Counted from the stretch's first letter, positions 54,101-62,055 are shown. The stretch: 64,000 nt of DNA from Chryseobacterium sp. LJ668 (GCF_019613955.1 NZ_CP080443.1:682001-746000); one strand, 5' to 3'. A program made the numbers and translations. Notes: a model not told the origin generated them from the letters alone.

Positions 54101-54852
54101 ATAACCGAGACTACAACAGAGTGCGTATTTCTCAGTTTAAATTTGCCCCTTCTATTTCAAAAACAAGCTGGCTGAATATGAAACATCAGTTCCAGTTGAA
54201 TTTTGAGCACTCAAAAGTACAGTTCAACGATGACCGTTTTATTGCTGTTTCTCCTGTTGTAAATCCTGAAGTTTTTAGAGGACAGCAATTTGCAGGGGCT
54301 AATTATACATTCAGTTTTAAAAATTTAGACAATAAAGCATTTCCTACTTTAGGAATGGAATTGGTTTTAAATGCAGGCTGGAAAGCCAATCTTTCAGAGT
54401 TTAATCAAAATTTCGCCAATTTCAACGGAACTTTAAATCTTTTTCATAGAATTGATAAACGGGGAAAATTTGTGTTTGCCAACTCGAGCAACGCAATGAT
54501 CATCAACAATAATAATTTTGAATTTTATCAGGCTGCTGCAATCGGCGGCAACAACGGAATGCGTGCTTACAGAAATGAAAGATTTGCCGGGAAATCATAT
54601 TTTTCCAACAATTCTGAGATCCGTTGGAATTTTGGAAGAGTAAAAAACAACATTGTTCCTGCCAATATGGGAATTTTAGTGGGTTATGACTTGGGAAGAG
54701 TCTGGATAGATAATGAACAGTCTGATAAATGGCATCAAGGCGTTGGCGCAGGATTCTGGCTGAATATTCTTGAAATGTTCTCTGCAAGATTAGATTACTT
54801 TACCGGAGAAGATGGCGGAAGAATTTCCGGAGGTGTGGGGTTGACCTTTTAA
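51139..54852 (+). CDS. Metallophosphoesterase fused to a BamA-like outer-membrane barrel, lipobox N-terminus
   Basis: The 1237-residue protein starts with a signal ending GFLYSC (Cys about 28, plausible lipobox). The calcineurin-type phosphoesterase domain (about 50-360) carries FLVGDAGNADE, LGDNIYPLG, IPGNHDWYHG, VAMHHPVISS and VSGHDHNLQYH. A long central part (about 400-850) includes DWDRHEDQWKWAE and PRDRDQAFSNYDG, possibly a degenerate kinase-like or surface-domain region. The last 380 residues are beta-strand rich and end GGRISGGVGLTF, an outer-membrane-barrel C-terminus. Substrate unknown. It is divergent from the HD gene with a 26-bp gap. Confidence 0.8.
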   Translation: MNLSFKFDRKIFSLSAKAVLLSGFLYSCATYNVQKGKNLREVKISDIKTDNDFKIFLVGDAGNADEPQAQQTLNFIKNKLDSADKNSMLLFLGDNIYPLGMPGESDKDYLLAKQKMENQLAITKNFKGKTLVIPGNHDWYHGLEGLKAQEEFVKSYLNDKKAFLPKNSCPIDDITLTKDIKLIVVDSEWALINWDKYPGINKGCDIKTTADFYAEFKDLILKNQDKRIIVAMHHPVISSGTHAGFTSAKSHLSALRGKVPVPGVATVVNILRSSSGVSMEDLSNSHYTEFANRIKSIIQDKENVILVSGHDHNLQYHSDRNIRQIISGAGSKTDPATIVQKTDFSYGGSGFAVLNIREDLSSDVEFFSTKNKKLEKLTQIAVISKPAELINNYPDTLPLTGTTTIYSERQATAGKFYSWLWGNHYRKYYALPIEAKTKNLSDMDPGYSPVREGGGNQSNSLRLRTNDGQEFVMRGIKKSAVRFLNAQAFKKSSFGSELNNTFPERFLLDFYTTNHPFTGFAVNNMIDKLGIFHSNPELYYIPKQKSLGQYNQNYGDELYMIEERFSSDPKTLQSLDNAEDILSTSDVLKNMRKDGKYSVDQDLYIRARIFDMLIGDWDRHEDQWKWAEYKVGDKVVYKPIPRDRDQAFSNYDGAAFKVLMNIPAIRHMKTFKDDIKSVRWMNMEPYPIDLIFLKNANQEDWIAQAKYIKEHLSDNDIDRAFDNLPKEVQDETIADIQRKLKLRKGKLEDYATQYFDVLQEKIPLTGTVNKDKFVITKTGNSVEVKQYQLGKNKGEELVFKKKYEDTNTKELWIYGLEEDDIYEVSGEGKSKINIRLIGGYNHDTYNVDNGKKVKIYDFKSQKNTYNSKSAAQHITNDYDVNTYNWKHPKYNFFAGYPMANFNPDDGVILGIVANYTVNNFIRDPFTQKHSLSANYYTSTGGFNVGYKGIFKKAIAGWDAGIDATYTTPFFARTFFGLGNESLNDADEDNRDYNRVRISQFKFAPSISKTSWLNMKHQFQLNFEHSKVQFNDDRFIAVSPVVNPEVFRGQQFAGANYTFSFKNLDNKAFPTLGMELVLNAGWKANLSEFNQNFANFNGTLNLFHRIDKRGKFVFANSSNAMIINNNNFEFYQAAAIGGNNGMRAYRNERFAGKSYFSNNSEIRWNFGRVKNNIVPANMGILVGYDLGRVWIDNEQSDKWHQGVGAGFWLNILEMFSARLDYFTGEDGGRISGGVGLTF

Positions 54853-54911
54853 TAATTTTGATTCTTTTATTTTAAAACTATTTAAGCAAAGACTTTTTAA
54901 ATGTAAAATCT

Positions 54912-54987
54912 GTCATTCTGAATGGAGCAAAGCGGAATCAAGAATCTTAACTCAATTTTGTTGAGATTCTTCTTTCATCAGAATGAC
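54912..54987. repeat. Palindromic repeat with two nested stems
   Basis: GTCATTCTGA (54912-54921) pairs with TCAGAATGAC (54978-54987). Inside, AAGAATCTTAACTCAA faces TTGAGATTCTT. It resembles the dispersed GTCATTCTGA...AGAATC repeats seen in Bacteroidetes genomes (recalled) and lies between convergent genes, where it may serve as a bidirectional terminator. Confidence 0.7.
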
Positions 54988-55037
54988 AAACATCAATTTA
55001 AAGTAAATATTTAAGATCCACAGAAATTTCCTGAAGA

Positions 55038-55919
55038 TTATTTTAAAGAAAACCGATACACATTCCCGCCTTCATTTTTATCCTTTTCATCAACAATCAA
55101 CAGAGTTTTATCATCAACAAAAACCACCGCCTCTTTCTGCGAATTGTGATTTAAAGACATTTTCTGAATTGCATAATTTTTGAAGTTATTTTCAAATAAA
55201 GCAGATACTAAAAAAACGTTTTTATGCGTCAATAAAACAACCTGATTTTTAGAATTGATAGAAGCCGAAGTAATCGCCGCGTCATCAAAGCTGCCTTCAA
55301 GCTTCAATTTTCCCACTAATTTTGCTTCAAAATCTCCTTCTTGATTAGGAATTTGAAATACCAGAAAAGTTCCGTCAAAACCTTTACTTCTGTTTTTTGT
55401 GAACAGATAAAAACTGCCGTCTTTTTCTACAAAAGCCTCGCAATCATATAGCAAATTTGATTTTTTCGGAGGAAATTCTGTCTGACCTTCATAATGAAAT
55501 TTTGTGGTCTGAGTAACCTTTGTCGTTGTTTGGGAAGGGTTGTTTAAATCTAATTTTAAGATAGAAAGATTTTGCCTGTCGTTATCATTATTCCCGAAAT
55601 CTCCGATATAGATATTTCCGGCAGCATCTTTTGTAATGTCTTCCCAATCGTTATTTTCAGCGTTTTCCACCAAAACATCATTAATCAATTCACCTTTTCG
55701 GTTCAGTCCGTAAACCACGTTTTTATTTCCGGCATCTTCAATGGCCCAAATGGTTTTCTGATCCTGAGAAAGAGCAATTCCGGAAACTTCTCTCAGTTTT
55801 TTGGGCAGAGAAAATTCTGTTTTCAGATCGTCTTGTGATTTTGCTTCTGAATCATTTTTTTTGGGGTTGCATCCTATGAAAAGCAGTGAACAGATCGCAG
55901 AAAGTATATTCATTCTCAT
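55038..55919 (-). CDS. SdiA-regulated-domain-like lipoprotein
   Basis: The 293-residue protein has a lipoprotein signal ending LLFIGC (Cys about 17). The rest is a beta-propeller pattern: LREVSGIALSQDQKTIWAIE (about 42-61), NDWEDITKDAAGNIYIGDFG (about 88-107), ILKLDLNN, YDCEAFVEKDGSFYLFTKNR. This fits the SdiA-regulated/esterase-like propeller families found on bacterial surfaces. Function unknown. It overlaps the end of mazG by 4 bp (ATGA), so the two are co-transcribed. Confidence 0.75.
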   Translation of the reverse strand: MRMNILSAICSLLFIGCNPKKNDSEAKSQDDLKTEFSLPKKLREVSGIALSQDQKTIWAIEDAGNKNVVYGLNRKGELINDVLVENAENNDWEDITKDAAGNIYIGDFGNNDNDRQNLSILKLDLNNPSQTTTKVTQTTKFHYEGQTEFPPKKSNLLYDCEAFVEKDGSFYLFTKNRSKGFDGTFLVFQIPNQEGDFEAKLVGKLKLEGSFDDAAITSASINSKNQVVLLTHKNVFLVSALFENNFKNYAIQKMSLNHNSQKEAVVFVDDKTLLIVDEKDKNEGGNVYRFSLK

Positions 55920-56695
55920 ATGTTATTTTTATTTAAAAGTTTAACTTCATCCCAGAGTTCGTCCATTTCCTCCAGATTCATATCACCCAAGGTGAGATTT
56001 CTTTCTAACGCTAAATTCTCCATTTTTTGAAATCTTGAAATGAATTTCAGATTGGTTCTTTCCAATGCCGAATCAGGATTTAAACCTGCAATTCTTGCAT
56101 AATTGATTAATGAAAAAAATACATCGCCCAGTTCCATCTCTTTTTTATCCAAATTTGTTTCCTCATGAAATTCCTGAATTTCTTCATCAACTTTTTTCCA
56201 TGCATCTTCGGCATCAGGAAATTCAAAACCAATACCTTTCACTTTATCCTGAATTCTGTACGCTTTTACCATACTTGGCAACCCTTTAGGAACGCCTCCA
56301 AGAATTGACTTATTGCCTTCCTTGAGCTTAAGTTTCTCCCAGTTTTGCTTTACTTCTTCTTCATCTTTCACTTCTACATCACCATAAATATGAGGATGAC
56401 GAAAAATCAGTTTTTCATTTAATGAATTGATGACATCAGCAATATCAAAACTTTCTTTTTCTGAACCTATTTTAGCATAAAAAACCAGATGGAGAAGCAC
56501 ATCACCGAGCTCTTTTTTAATTTCAGTTAGATCTTCCTGCAAAAGCGCATCTGAAAGCTCGTACGTTTCTTCTAAAGTTAAGTGACGGAGGGTCTGAAAG
56601 GTCTGTTTCTGATCCCACGGACATTTTTCACGAAGATCATCCATAATGTCAAGCAGTCTTCCGAAAGCTTCGAGTTTTTCCTGTCTGGTGTTCAT
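55916..56695 (-). CDS. mazG: Nucleoside triphosphate pyrophosphohydrolase
   Basis: The 259-residue protein consists of two MazG repeats. The first has CPWDQKQTFQTL and LEETYELSDAL (EExxE metal motif) followed by EIKKELGDVLLHLVF (ExxD); the second has KVDEEIQEFHEE and MELGDVFFSLINYARIAG. It hydrolyses non-canonical and normal NTPs to NMPs plus pyrophosphate, limiting damaged nucleotides. Length is standard for the two-domain type. The promoter box lies 22 bp upstream. Confidence 0.95.
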   Translation of the reverse strand: MNTRQEKLEAFGRLLDIMDDLREKCPWDQKQTFQTLRHLTLEETYELSDALLQEDLTEIKKELGDVLLHLVFYAKIGSEKESFDIADVINSLNEKLIFRHPHIYGDVEVKDEEEVKQNWEKLKLKEGNKSILGGVPKGLPSMVKAYRIQDKVKGIGFEFPDAEDAWKKVDEEIQEFHEETNLDKKEMELGDVFFSLINYARIAGLNPDSALERTNLKFISRFQKMENLALERNLTLGDMNLEEMDELWDEVKLLNKNNI

Positions 56696-56717
56696 AATTG
56701 AGAGTTAAAAAGTCTTA

Positions 56718-56725
56718 CAAATTTA
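56718..56725 (-). promoter_or_regulatory. -7 box (TAAATTTG) of mazG
   Basis: An exact TAnnTTTG match on the minus strand, 22 nt before the mazG ATG at 56695. Confidence 0.6.
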
Positions 56726-56766
56726 GTGGTAATTTTCAGAGTTATAGCAAAAGGATATAGGAAATG

Positions 56767-56935
56767 AAAGCGTAAAAAAATTCTATTGTCTGAAGTGCGA
56801 GACTAATTTTAAACGAAGAAGTAATTTTGAAATCGCGCAAGTTTTAGAATTTTTAGTGGGTATTGATTATTTTTAGCCTTTCTGTTCCAGGTCTTGAAAT
56901 TTTGTTTCTTTTGTTTCAAGATAAAAGAAATAAAA
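56767..56935 (+). repeat. Dispersed non-coding repeat, copy B
   Basis: Same block order as 13867-14030. The outer stem here is AAAATTCTA (56777-56785) with TAGAATTTT (56845-56853), where copy A has CCCA with TGGG, so both sides changed together. Shared internal blocks TGAAGTGCGAGAC and TCGCGCAAGTTTT are preserved. The last hairpin is GTCTTGAAA with TTTCAAGA and the TTTCTTTT/AAAAGAAA arms. No gene. Confidence 0.7.
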
Positions 56936-56960
56936 AAACCTCATCATCACTGACAAGGTT
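56932..56960 (-). terminator. Terminator of the DUF5606 gene
   Basis: On the minus strand AACCT (56960-56956) pairs with AGGTT (56941-56937) around an inner weak stem, followed by seven T. Moderate strength. Confidence 0.55.
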
Positions 56961-56984
56961 TACTATTTTATGTAGATAAATTAA

Positions 56985-57545
56985 TTATCCCATTTTTCTA
57001 TGTGTACTCTTCGTTGCAGATTTTGCTGAAGAAGTGGCTTTCACTTTTGGTGTTATCGGTTTGTCAGCTTTCGGAGCTGCTTTTTTCGGAGCTGCTTTGT
57101 CTGTGATATCTCCTTCTGCTACTTCACCTTCTACAGTTTCTGGTTCTGCTTTTATAAAACTTTCAGGAGTAATGTATCCTGCTTTGTGTAGGATGTTGTA
57201 CCACTGAGCCAGTTTTTTGATATCAGAATAGTATACTCTTTCTGTATCGTAATTTGGAAGAGAAGCTCCCATAAATTCTTTCAGCTCTTCGTCAGAAGAT
57301 TTATGAGAAATTGTTTCTTTGTACTCATAGTTTTTTGCAATATTTTCAAAAACCTCAAATAAAGGAACTTCTTTTTCTAATGTAAACATCGCAATGTTAT
57401 CTAATAAACTCACTTGGCTTGAGTTCCCGATACTCACTTTCTTTTTTGTTGTAACGTCTTCAATAATAAATCCGTTTTTCAATTGCGAAACTAATTTGTA
57501 AAGACCTGGTTTACCAGAAATCGAAATTATTTTTTCTAACAGCAT
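56985..57545 (-). CDS. DUF5606 family protein
   Basis: The 186-residue protein starting MLLEKIISISGKPGLYKLVS fits the DUF5606 domain (about 1-135). It includes NGFIIEDVTTKKKVSIG, YSDIKKLAQWYNILHKAG and ASLPNYDTERVYYSD. The C-terminal tail (about 140-186) is low-complexity, Ala, Pro and Lys-rich with a basic end. The frame is open 39 bp further upstream, but that extension does not match the domain start. Role unknown; it lies next to def and ruvX. Confidence 0.8.
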   Translation of the reverse strand: MLLEKIISISGKPGLYKLVSQLKNGFIIEDVTTKKKVSIGNSSQVSLLDNIAMFTLEKEVPLFEVFENIAKNYEYKETISHKSSDEELKEFMGASLPNYDTERVYYSDIKKLAQWYNILHKAGYITPESFIKAEPETVEGEVAEGDITDKAAPKKAAPKADKPITPKVKATSSAKSATKSTHRKMG

Positions 57546-57615
57546 ATTCTTATTTTTTAAATTTTTTAGCAATCTGCTTGACACAAACTGCAGTTTATTA
57601 TTTATTTTCTATTAA

Positions 57616-58188
57616 TTACTTTGGAAATCTCATTTTGTAGTTGATCGATACATCACCCTGAGAGATTTTTACCAGTTTTCCTTTAACCAGTTTTTTCTTT
57701 AAAGAGCTTAAATGATCGGTAAACAGCGTGCCTTCGATATGATCATATTCATGCTGAATTACGCGGGCTCTAATATCGGAAAAAGTTTCTGTATGCTTAA
57801 CAAAATTTTCGTCATAATATTCTATAACGATCGTACTTTTTCTTTTTACGTCTTCTCTCACATCAGGAATAGAAAGACATCCTTCATTAAACTTCCACTC
57901 TTCACCCGACTCTTCAAGAATCTGAGCGTTGATGAAAACTTTTTTAAAATCGTTCAGCTCTTCAGCAATATCTTCATAATCTTCATCTTCTGCCAAAGGA
58001 GACACATCTACAATAAACATTCGGATGTCTAAACCTATCTGCGGCGCTGCAAGACCTATGCCATTGGCGCTGTACATGGTTTCAAACATATTATCAATAA
58101 GCTGCTGCAGCTCAGGATAATTTTTATCGATCTCTTTTCCTACTTTTCGCAAAACAGGATCTCCAAAGGCTCTAATTGGTAAAATCAT
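57616..58188 (-). CDS. def: Peptide deformylase
   Basis: The 190-residue enzyme has motif 1 NGIGLAAPQIG (about 43-53), motif 2 EGCLSIPDV with the metal Cys, and motif 3 QHEYDHIEG with the HExxH zinc or iron ligands (about 148-156). It removes the formyl group from new proteins. Its start overlaps the ruvX stop by 4 bp, so both are made from one message. Confidence 0.96.
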   Translation of the reverse strand: MILPIRAFGDPVLRKVGKEIDKNYPELQQLIDNMFETMYSANGIGLAAPQIGLDIRMFIVDVSPLAEDEDYEDIAEELNDFKKVFINAQILEESGEEWKFNEGCLSIPDVREDVKRKSTIVIEYYDENFVKHTETFSDIRARVIQHEYDHIEGTLFTDHLSSLKKKLVKGKLVKISQGDVSINYKMRFPK

Positions 58189-58601
58189 CTTGTTCTTTGT
58201 TCTAAAAAATTCTGCAATATAATGGTTGCACTTACTTTATCTATTAACCCTTTTTCCTGTCTCTTTTTCTTGCTTTTCCCGCTTTGGGAGATAAAAAAAG
58301 AGGCCATTTTTGACGTAAATCTTTCATCTAAACGATGAACCTCAATATCGGGAAATTCTTTTCTGAAAATTTCTATAAATTTCAGAATATCAGTTTCCAC
58401 GTCTGAAAGATTTCCCCGCAAATCTACCGGAAGACCTACTACCATTTCTTCTACTTTATTTTCGTTGAGATATTTCTTTAAAAATTCCAGCAAAAACTTT
58501 GTTTCTACGGTCGGTAATCCGCTCGCAATAATCTTCATATCATCGGTGACAGCAATGCCACAACGAGCCTTTCCGTAGTCTATCGCAAGGATTTGTCCCA
58601 T
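58185..58601 (-). CDS. ruvX: Holliday-junction resolvase-like protein YqgF/RuvX
   Basis: The 138-residue RNase H-fold protein has the catalytic Asp in LAIDYGKARCGIAVTD (about 5-20), VVGLPVDLRGN (about 55-65) and the C-terminal DERFTSKMA (about 96-104) plus late Asp in LIDKVSATIIL. It is linked to 16S rRNA end processing and possibly recombination. It heads the ruvX-def unit, with a promoter box 7 nt upstream of the start. Confidence 0.93.
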   Translation of the reverse strand: MGQILAIDYGKARCGIAVTDDMKIIASGLPTVETKFLLEFLKKYLNENKVEEMVVGLPVDLRGNLSDVETDILKFIEIFRKEFPDIEVHRLDERFTSKMASFFISQSGKSKKKRQEKGLIDKVSATIILQNFLEQRTR

Positions 58602-58608
58602 AAGTCTG

Positions 58609-58616
58609 CAAATTTA
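58609..58616 (-). promoter_or_regulatory. -7 box (TAAATTTG) of ruvX-def
   Basis: On the minus strand TAAATTTGCAGACTTATG runs from the -7 box straight into the start codon, only 7 nt later. This is the same arrangement as rbfA (TAAATTTGCAGAACTTATG). Confidence 0.65.
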
Positions 58617-58714
58617 AGAAATTTTAATGATTTTATTCCAAACGTAGTTTTTTTTATAAATGTTGTGAGATTCCATGATTTTTTTTATAATTTTAATATT
58701 CCAAACTCAAAACT

Positions 58715-59197
58715 ATGAAGAAACTGATCTTGGTAAGACATGCCAAAAGCGATTGGCCGGAAGAAATGGAAGATTTTGATAGACCATTGGCGGACAAAGG
58801 TTTACAGGATGCGCTCAAAATGTCAAAATATCTTAAGAATCAAAATATTTCCATTGATCAATTTGTATCCAGCCCTGCTGTGAGAGCTTTGAATACGTGT
58901 AAAATTTTTAATCAAACTTACCGATTAGATGTAAAAACAAATGATAAGCTTTACAATCCTTCAGAAAACAATTTCACTTCTGTAATTTACAGTTTGGATG
59001 ATCAGGTAGATTCTGTTGCATTATTTTCGCACAATAACGGAATTTCCAATTTTGCCAATTATATTACAGACAACATCTTTCATTTTTCAACATGCGGTGT
59101 TGCCGGTTTTGAGATCGATTGCAAATCCTGGTCAGAATTTGACGGTGCGAAGAAAAAGTTTCTGTTTTATTATGAGCCGAATAAGATTCAGTTTTAA
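58715..59197 (+). CDS. SixA-like histidine phosphatase
   Basis: The 160-residue protein opens MKKLILVRHAKSDWPEEM with the RHA catalytic motif (about 8-10). It has RPLADKGLQDA, then SSPAVRALNTCKIF (about 53-66) and the second His in LFSHNNGISNFANY (about 110-123). SixA-type enzymes dephosphorylate phosphohistidine proteins or small phosphoesters; target unknown here. A membrane-protein gene follows after 5 bp. Confidence 0.88.
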   Translation: MKKLILVRHAKSDWPEEMEDFDRPLADKGLQDALKMSKYLKNQNISIDQFVSSPAVRALNTCKIFNQTYRLDVKTNDKLYNPSENNFTSVIYSLDDQVDSVALFSHNNGISNFANYITDNIFHFSTCGVAGFEIDCKSWSEFDGAKKKFLFYYEPNKIQF

Positions 59198-59202
59198 TTT
59201 TG

Positions 59203-59478
59203 ATGAAAAACAAATTAAATATCTTGATTTTGACAACCAGCATTCTATGTCTTGGTTATATTTTGTTTTTAGTATACTATTCTTTAAACATGGAAACATC
59301 GAACCTTATCAATGTTTTTGCAGAAATCATCACTATTCCCGTCATTGTTGTAACGATTGCTGTTTTCTTTTTTAATCTCTATATTTTAATTAAAAATAAA
59401 TTCAAGTCAGTATCGATCAATATTCTGAGCTTTTGTGTGCATTTACTTTGCTTTGTAACCATGTTCTTTGCTGAATAA
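59203..59478 (+). CDS. Small membrane protein of unknown function
   Basis: Starting at ATG 59203, the 91-residue product has three likely TM helices: ILILTTSILCLGYILFLVYY (about 7-26), VFAEIITIPVIVVTIAVFFF (about 37-57) and INILSFCVHLLCFVTMFF (about 70-88). No family is recognised. It is 5 bp after the SixA-like gene and ends before a terminator, so they form a two-gene unit. Confidence 0.7.
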   Translation: MKNKLNILILTTSILCLGYILFLVYYSLNMETSNLINVFAEIITIPVIVVTIAVFFFNLYILIKNKFKSVSINILSFCVHLLCFVTMFFAE

Positions 59479-59495
59479 AAACAATTATTTAAATA

Positions 59496-59519
59496 AAAAA
59501 CGGACTAAAGCCCGTTTTT
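59496..59519. terminator. Bidirectional terminator before the serine hydrolase gene
   Basis: AAAAACGG (59496-59503) pairs with CCGTTTTT (59512-59519) around an 8-nt loop, with flanking A and T runs for both converging genes. Confidence 0.8.
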
Positions 59520-59543
59520 CTTGATGATATTTCTAAAAATTGG

Positions 59544-61085
59544 TTATTTCCTTTTCAAATCCAAATCATCAAAATCAAAACTAAAATCTGTGATATCTGA
59601 AATCGCTTTCATCTTTGCAGATTCTGCCTTCCCGTTTTCATCGAAGCTGAAAATAATGTAGGCATCGGCATCATAGCTTCTGTCATCCCATTTGATAATG
59701 AAAGTATTATTAGAAAAGGGAAGCAATTCACCTTTCAGCCTTGGAGAGTTTTTACAAGAAATTCTATATGTATTTCCTTGCTGAGCAATCTCTACATCAC
59801 CAAACCAGGCATCATTGTATTTTCCGATAAACTGCTCTGCTTTTGGATGAAGATTTTTATCTTTCTTAAAAGCTTCGGATTTTGCGTAAGCTTCTTTCTT
59901 TTGTTTTTCGTATTCAGCGTTCGCTTTTGACATCCTTTCGCCATACGTTTTAAGCCAGTTTCTATCTGCAACGCCCAAATGTGAATCTTTTAAAGTATTG
60001 GTAATCGTGTTAAAAGCTGCACCAGATTGCTGATTTGTCAGCACAACAATCCCTAGCTTCATATCAGGTATTAAAGTAAACTGAGTAACGGTTCCGATTA
60101 ACCCACCTGTGTGTTGAATTTGTTTATGACCTTTCACGTCACTTAAAAACCAACCTAATCCATAACCGTAAAAACCTGTATCATAAGGATTCTTCATGGC
60201 AACCGGACTTGCTATCTGCAAATTCCACAGTTGCTGAATCTGTTTGTCTGAAACCAATTTCTTTCCGTCTTTTGTTGTAAATCCATTTAAAAGAAAATCT
60301 GCCCAAGTAGTCATGTCTTTGATGTTACTCATGATTCCGCCGGCTGCATTAGCTGTTTCATTCCAGTCATGAGGCACGGCAATTACTTTTCCGTCAGCCG
60401 GCGCGTGAGCATCGATTTTGTTGGCGACTGCTTTTGCTCTGTTGTAACTTCCGAAACTTGAATTCATTCCGACAGGTTTCATAATTCTCTGCTCAATAAA
60501 TTCTGCCCAAGTCAAACCAGAAATTCTATTAATTACCTCTCCTGCAACGATAAACATGATATTATTGTAGTCTAAAGTCGTTCTAAAAGGATTTTCAGGC
60601 TTTAAATATCTCACGTTATGAACAATATCGTTTACGCTTAAGCTTCCACCTTCAGGAAAGAACATCAAATCGCCTTGTCCTAAACCTAATCCTGCTCTGT
60701 GTGTAACTAAATCTTTGATCGTCACGTTTTGAGAAACGTACGCATCATTCATCTGAAATTCCGGAATGTATTTTGAAACCCTGTCATCCCAGTTCAATTT
60801 TCCTTCATCTGCCAGAATTGCCAAAGCTGTACAGGTAAATGCTTTTGAGTTGGAAGCAATGCCTACCAAAGTGGTATCATCCATAGGTTGCTTCGAGATT
60901 AAAGATCGTACTCCAAAACCTTTTGAATAAATCATTTTACCGTCTTTAATAACTCCGACAGACATTCCCGGAACTTCAAAAGTTTTTAAGGTATTTTGAA
61001 TGAGTTCATCCAATTTTTTTTCGTCGACCTGAGCAAAGGTGATAAAAGAGACAAGAACAAAGAATAAAGATAGCTTTTGCTTCAT
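59544..61085 (-). CDS. Secreted serine hydrolase, beta-lactamase/penicillin-binding fold
   Basis: Starting at ATG 61085 gives 513 residues with signal peptide MKQKLSLFFVLVSFITFAQ. The class C-type fold has the SxxK nucleophile in GIASNSKAFTC (about 73-83), YNN as second motif in TTLDYNNIMF (about 146-155) and HTGGL in QIQHTGGLIG as third motif. The C-terminal 100 residues form a DUF3471-like beta domain. It may be a peptidase, esterase or amidase on cell-wall or peptide substrates; true beta-lactamase activity is unlikely from context. The frame extends 27 bp upstream through the promoter, which is not the start. Confidence 0.88.
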   Translation of the reverse strand: MKQKLSLFFVLVSFITFAQVDEKKLDELIQNTLKTFEVPGMSVGVIKDGKMIYSKGFGVRSLISKQPMDDTTLVGIASNSKAFTCTALAILADEGKLNWDDRVSKYIPEFQMNDAYVSQNVTIKDLVTHRAGLGLGQGDLMFFPEGGSLSVNDIVHNVRYLKPENPFRTTLDYNNIMFIVAGEVINRISGLTWAEFIEQRIMKPVGMNSSFGSYNRAKAVANKIDAHAPADGKVIAVPHDWNETANAAGGIMSNIKDMTTWADFLLNGFTTKDGKKLVSDKQIQQLWNLQIASPVAMKNPYDTGFYGYGLGWFLSDVKGHKQIQHTGGLIGTVTQFTLIPDMKLGIVVLTNQQSGAAFNTITNTLKDSHLGVADRNWLKTYGERMSKANAEYEKQKKEAYAKSEAFKKDKNLHPKAEQFIGKYNDAWFGDVEIAQQGNTYRISCKNSPRLKGELLPFSNNTFIIKWDDRSYDADAYIIFSFDENGKAESAKMKAISDITDFSFDFDDLDLKRK

Positions 61086-61099
61086 TTTTTTAATTTTTC

Positions 61100-61107
61100 C
61101 AAAGTTA
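61100..61107 (-). promoter_or_regulatory. -7 box (TAACTTTG) of the serine hydrolase gene
   Basis: An exact consensus match on the minus strand, 14 nt before the ATG at 61085, about 20 bp from the divergent TAAATTTG box of the phosphoesterase gene. Confidence 0.6.
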
Positions 61108-61127
61108 ATCAATTCGGTATTATTGAG

Positions 61128-61135
61128 TAAATTTG
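61128..61135 (+). promoter_or_regulatory. -7 box (TAAATTTG) of the YfcE-like gene
   Basis: An exact consensus match 28 nt before the ATG at 61164. It forms a divergent promoter pair with the box at 61100-61107. Confidence 0.6.
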
Positions 61136-61163
61136 CACTTCAAAAAGATATTCTCATTTAGCA

Positions 61164-61661
61164 ATGACCAAAATTCTCCTTCTCTCCGATTCTCACTCCT
61201 ATATTGACAACAGAATTTTAGATTATGCCCAAATGGCTGATGAAATTTGGCATTGTGGAGATTTTGGAAGTTTTGAAATTATTGAGCAACTTGAAAAAAT
61301 CAAACCTTTAAAAGGTGTTTGGGGGAATATCGACAACGCAAAAATCCGTACTGAATTTCCGGAAGTGAATCGATTTTTCTGCGAAAAAGTGGAGGTTTTG
61401 ATGATTCATATCGGTGGTTATGCCGGAAAATATACCCCTTTAGCCCAAAAAGAAATTTCAGCAAAAGCTCCGAAGTTGTTTATTTCAGGGCACTCTCATA
61501 TTCTTAAAGCAATGTATGATCAGAAAAACAATTTGCTTCATCTCAATCCCGGAGCATGCGGAAAACAGGGTTGGCATAAAATGAGAACGATGATGCGGTT
61601 CGTGATTGATGGGGAAGAAATAAAAGATTTGGAGGTGATCGAATTAGGAGCAAAAGTTTAA
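61164..61661 (+). CDS. YfcE/MJ0936-type metallophosphoesterase
   Basis: The 165-residue protein carries the calcineurin-like metal motifs in order: LLSDSHSY (about 6-13), WHCGDFGSF (about 29-37), VWGNIDNA (about 52-59) and ISGHSHILKA (about 109-118). Small single-domain enzymes of this type cleave phosphodiester bonds in cyclic or linear substrates; the natural substrate is unknown. Its last 30 codons are echoed in degraded form about 130 bp downstream. Confidence 0.9.
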   Translation: MTKILLLSDSHSYIDNRILDYAQMADEIWHCGDFGSFEIIEQLEKIKPLKGVWGNIDNAKIRTEFPEVNRFFCEKVEVLMIHIGGYAGKYTPLAQKEISAKAPKLFISGHSHILKAMYDQKNNLLHLNPGACGKQGWHKMRTMMRFVIDGEEIKDLEVIELGAKV

Positions 61662-62055
61662 TTTTAAAACACAAATATCACTAATGATTTCACTAATATC
61701 ATTAAAGGAATGTGAAGAGTTTTCGTATCTGTGATTGATGGAGAAAGTTTGAAGGTTATCGCTACAATTTGAACCAGGTAGGTTATTTAGAGGTTGACAG
61801 AAAGTATATTGGGGGAATTTTCATCTTTTGGAGGGGTGGCGAAAATTCTGAAAGAATTTTTGACGGGGTGGTATAGAAACGGTTACCCCACAGCAAGAAA
61901 AGAACTTCGACAAGCTCAGAAAAGACTGGCTTGCGAGGAGTATGAGTGGATAGCGGGAATAGCTCCTTAAAATGAGTGATGAAGTAATGGTAATAAATAT
62001 TGATGAATTGCAGAAATCAAGAGATTGCTTCCTCGCGATGATAAAAAGAAAATAT
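61662..62055. repeat. Gene-free region with REP-like elements and a decayed partial duplication
   Basis: 394 bp without a supported gene. TGTGATTGATGGAGAAAG and GAAGGTTATCG (about 61730-61760) echo the end of the preceding gene. AAAATTCT/AGAATTTT (61842-61860), flanked by GAGGGGTGGC and GACGGGGTGG, forms a hairpin element. CTTCGACAAGCTCAG (61907-61921) is a dispersed repeat word. AGATTGCTTCCTCGCGATG lies just before the next gene. Confidence 0.6.

Noticed and set aside
57546..57584. 13-residue N-terminal extension of the DUF5606 protein
   Set aside because: The domain begins at the internal MLLEKIIS and the extension is AT-rich leader sequence.
61086..61112. Nine-residue upstream extension of the serine hydrolase
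   Set aside because: It overlaps the TAACTTTG promoter box, and the signal peptide starts at the next ATG.
61972..62055. 28-residue N-terminal extension of the Smr protein
   Set aside because: The DNA there is repeat-like (AGATTGCTTCCTCGCGATG) and the residues do not fit the family start.
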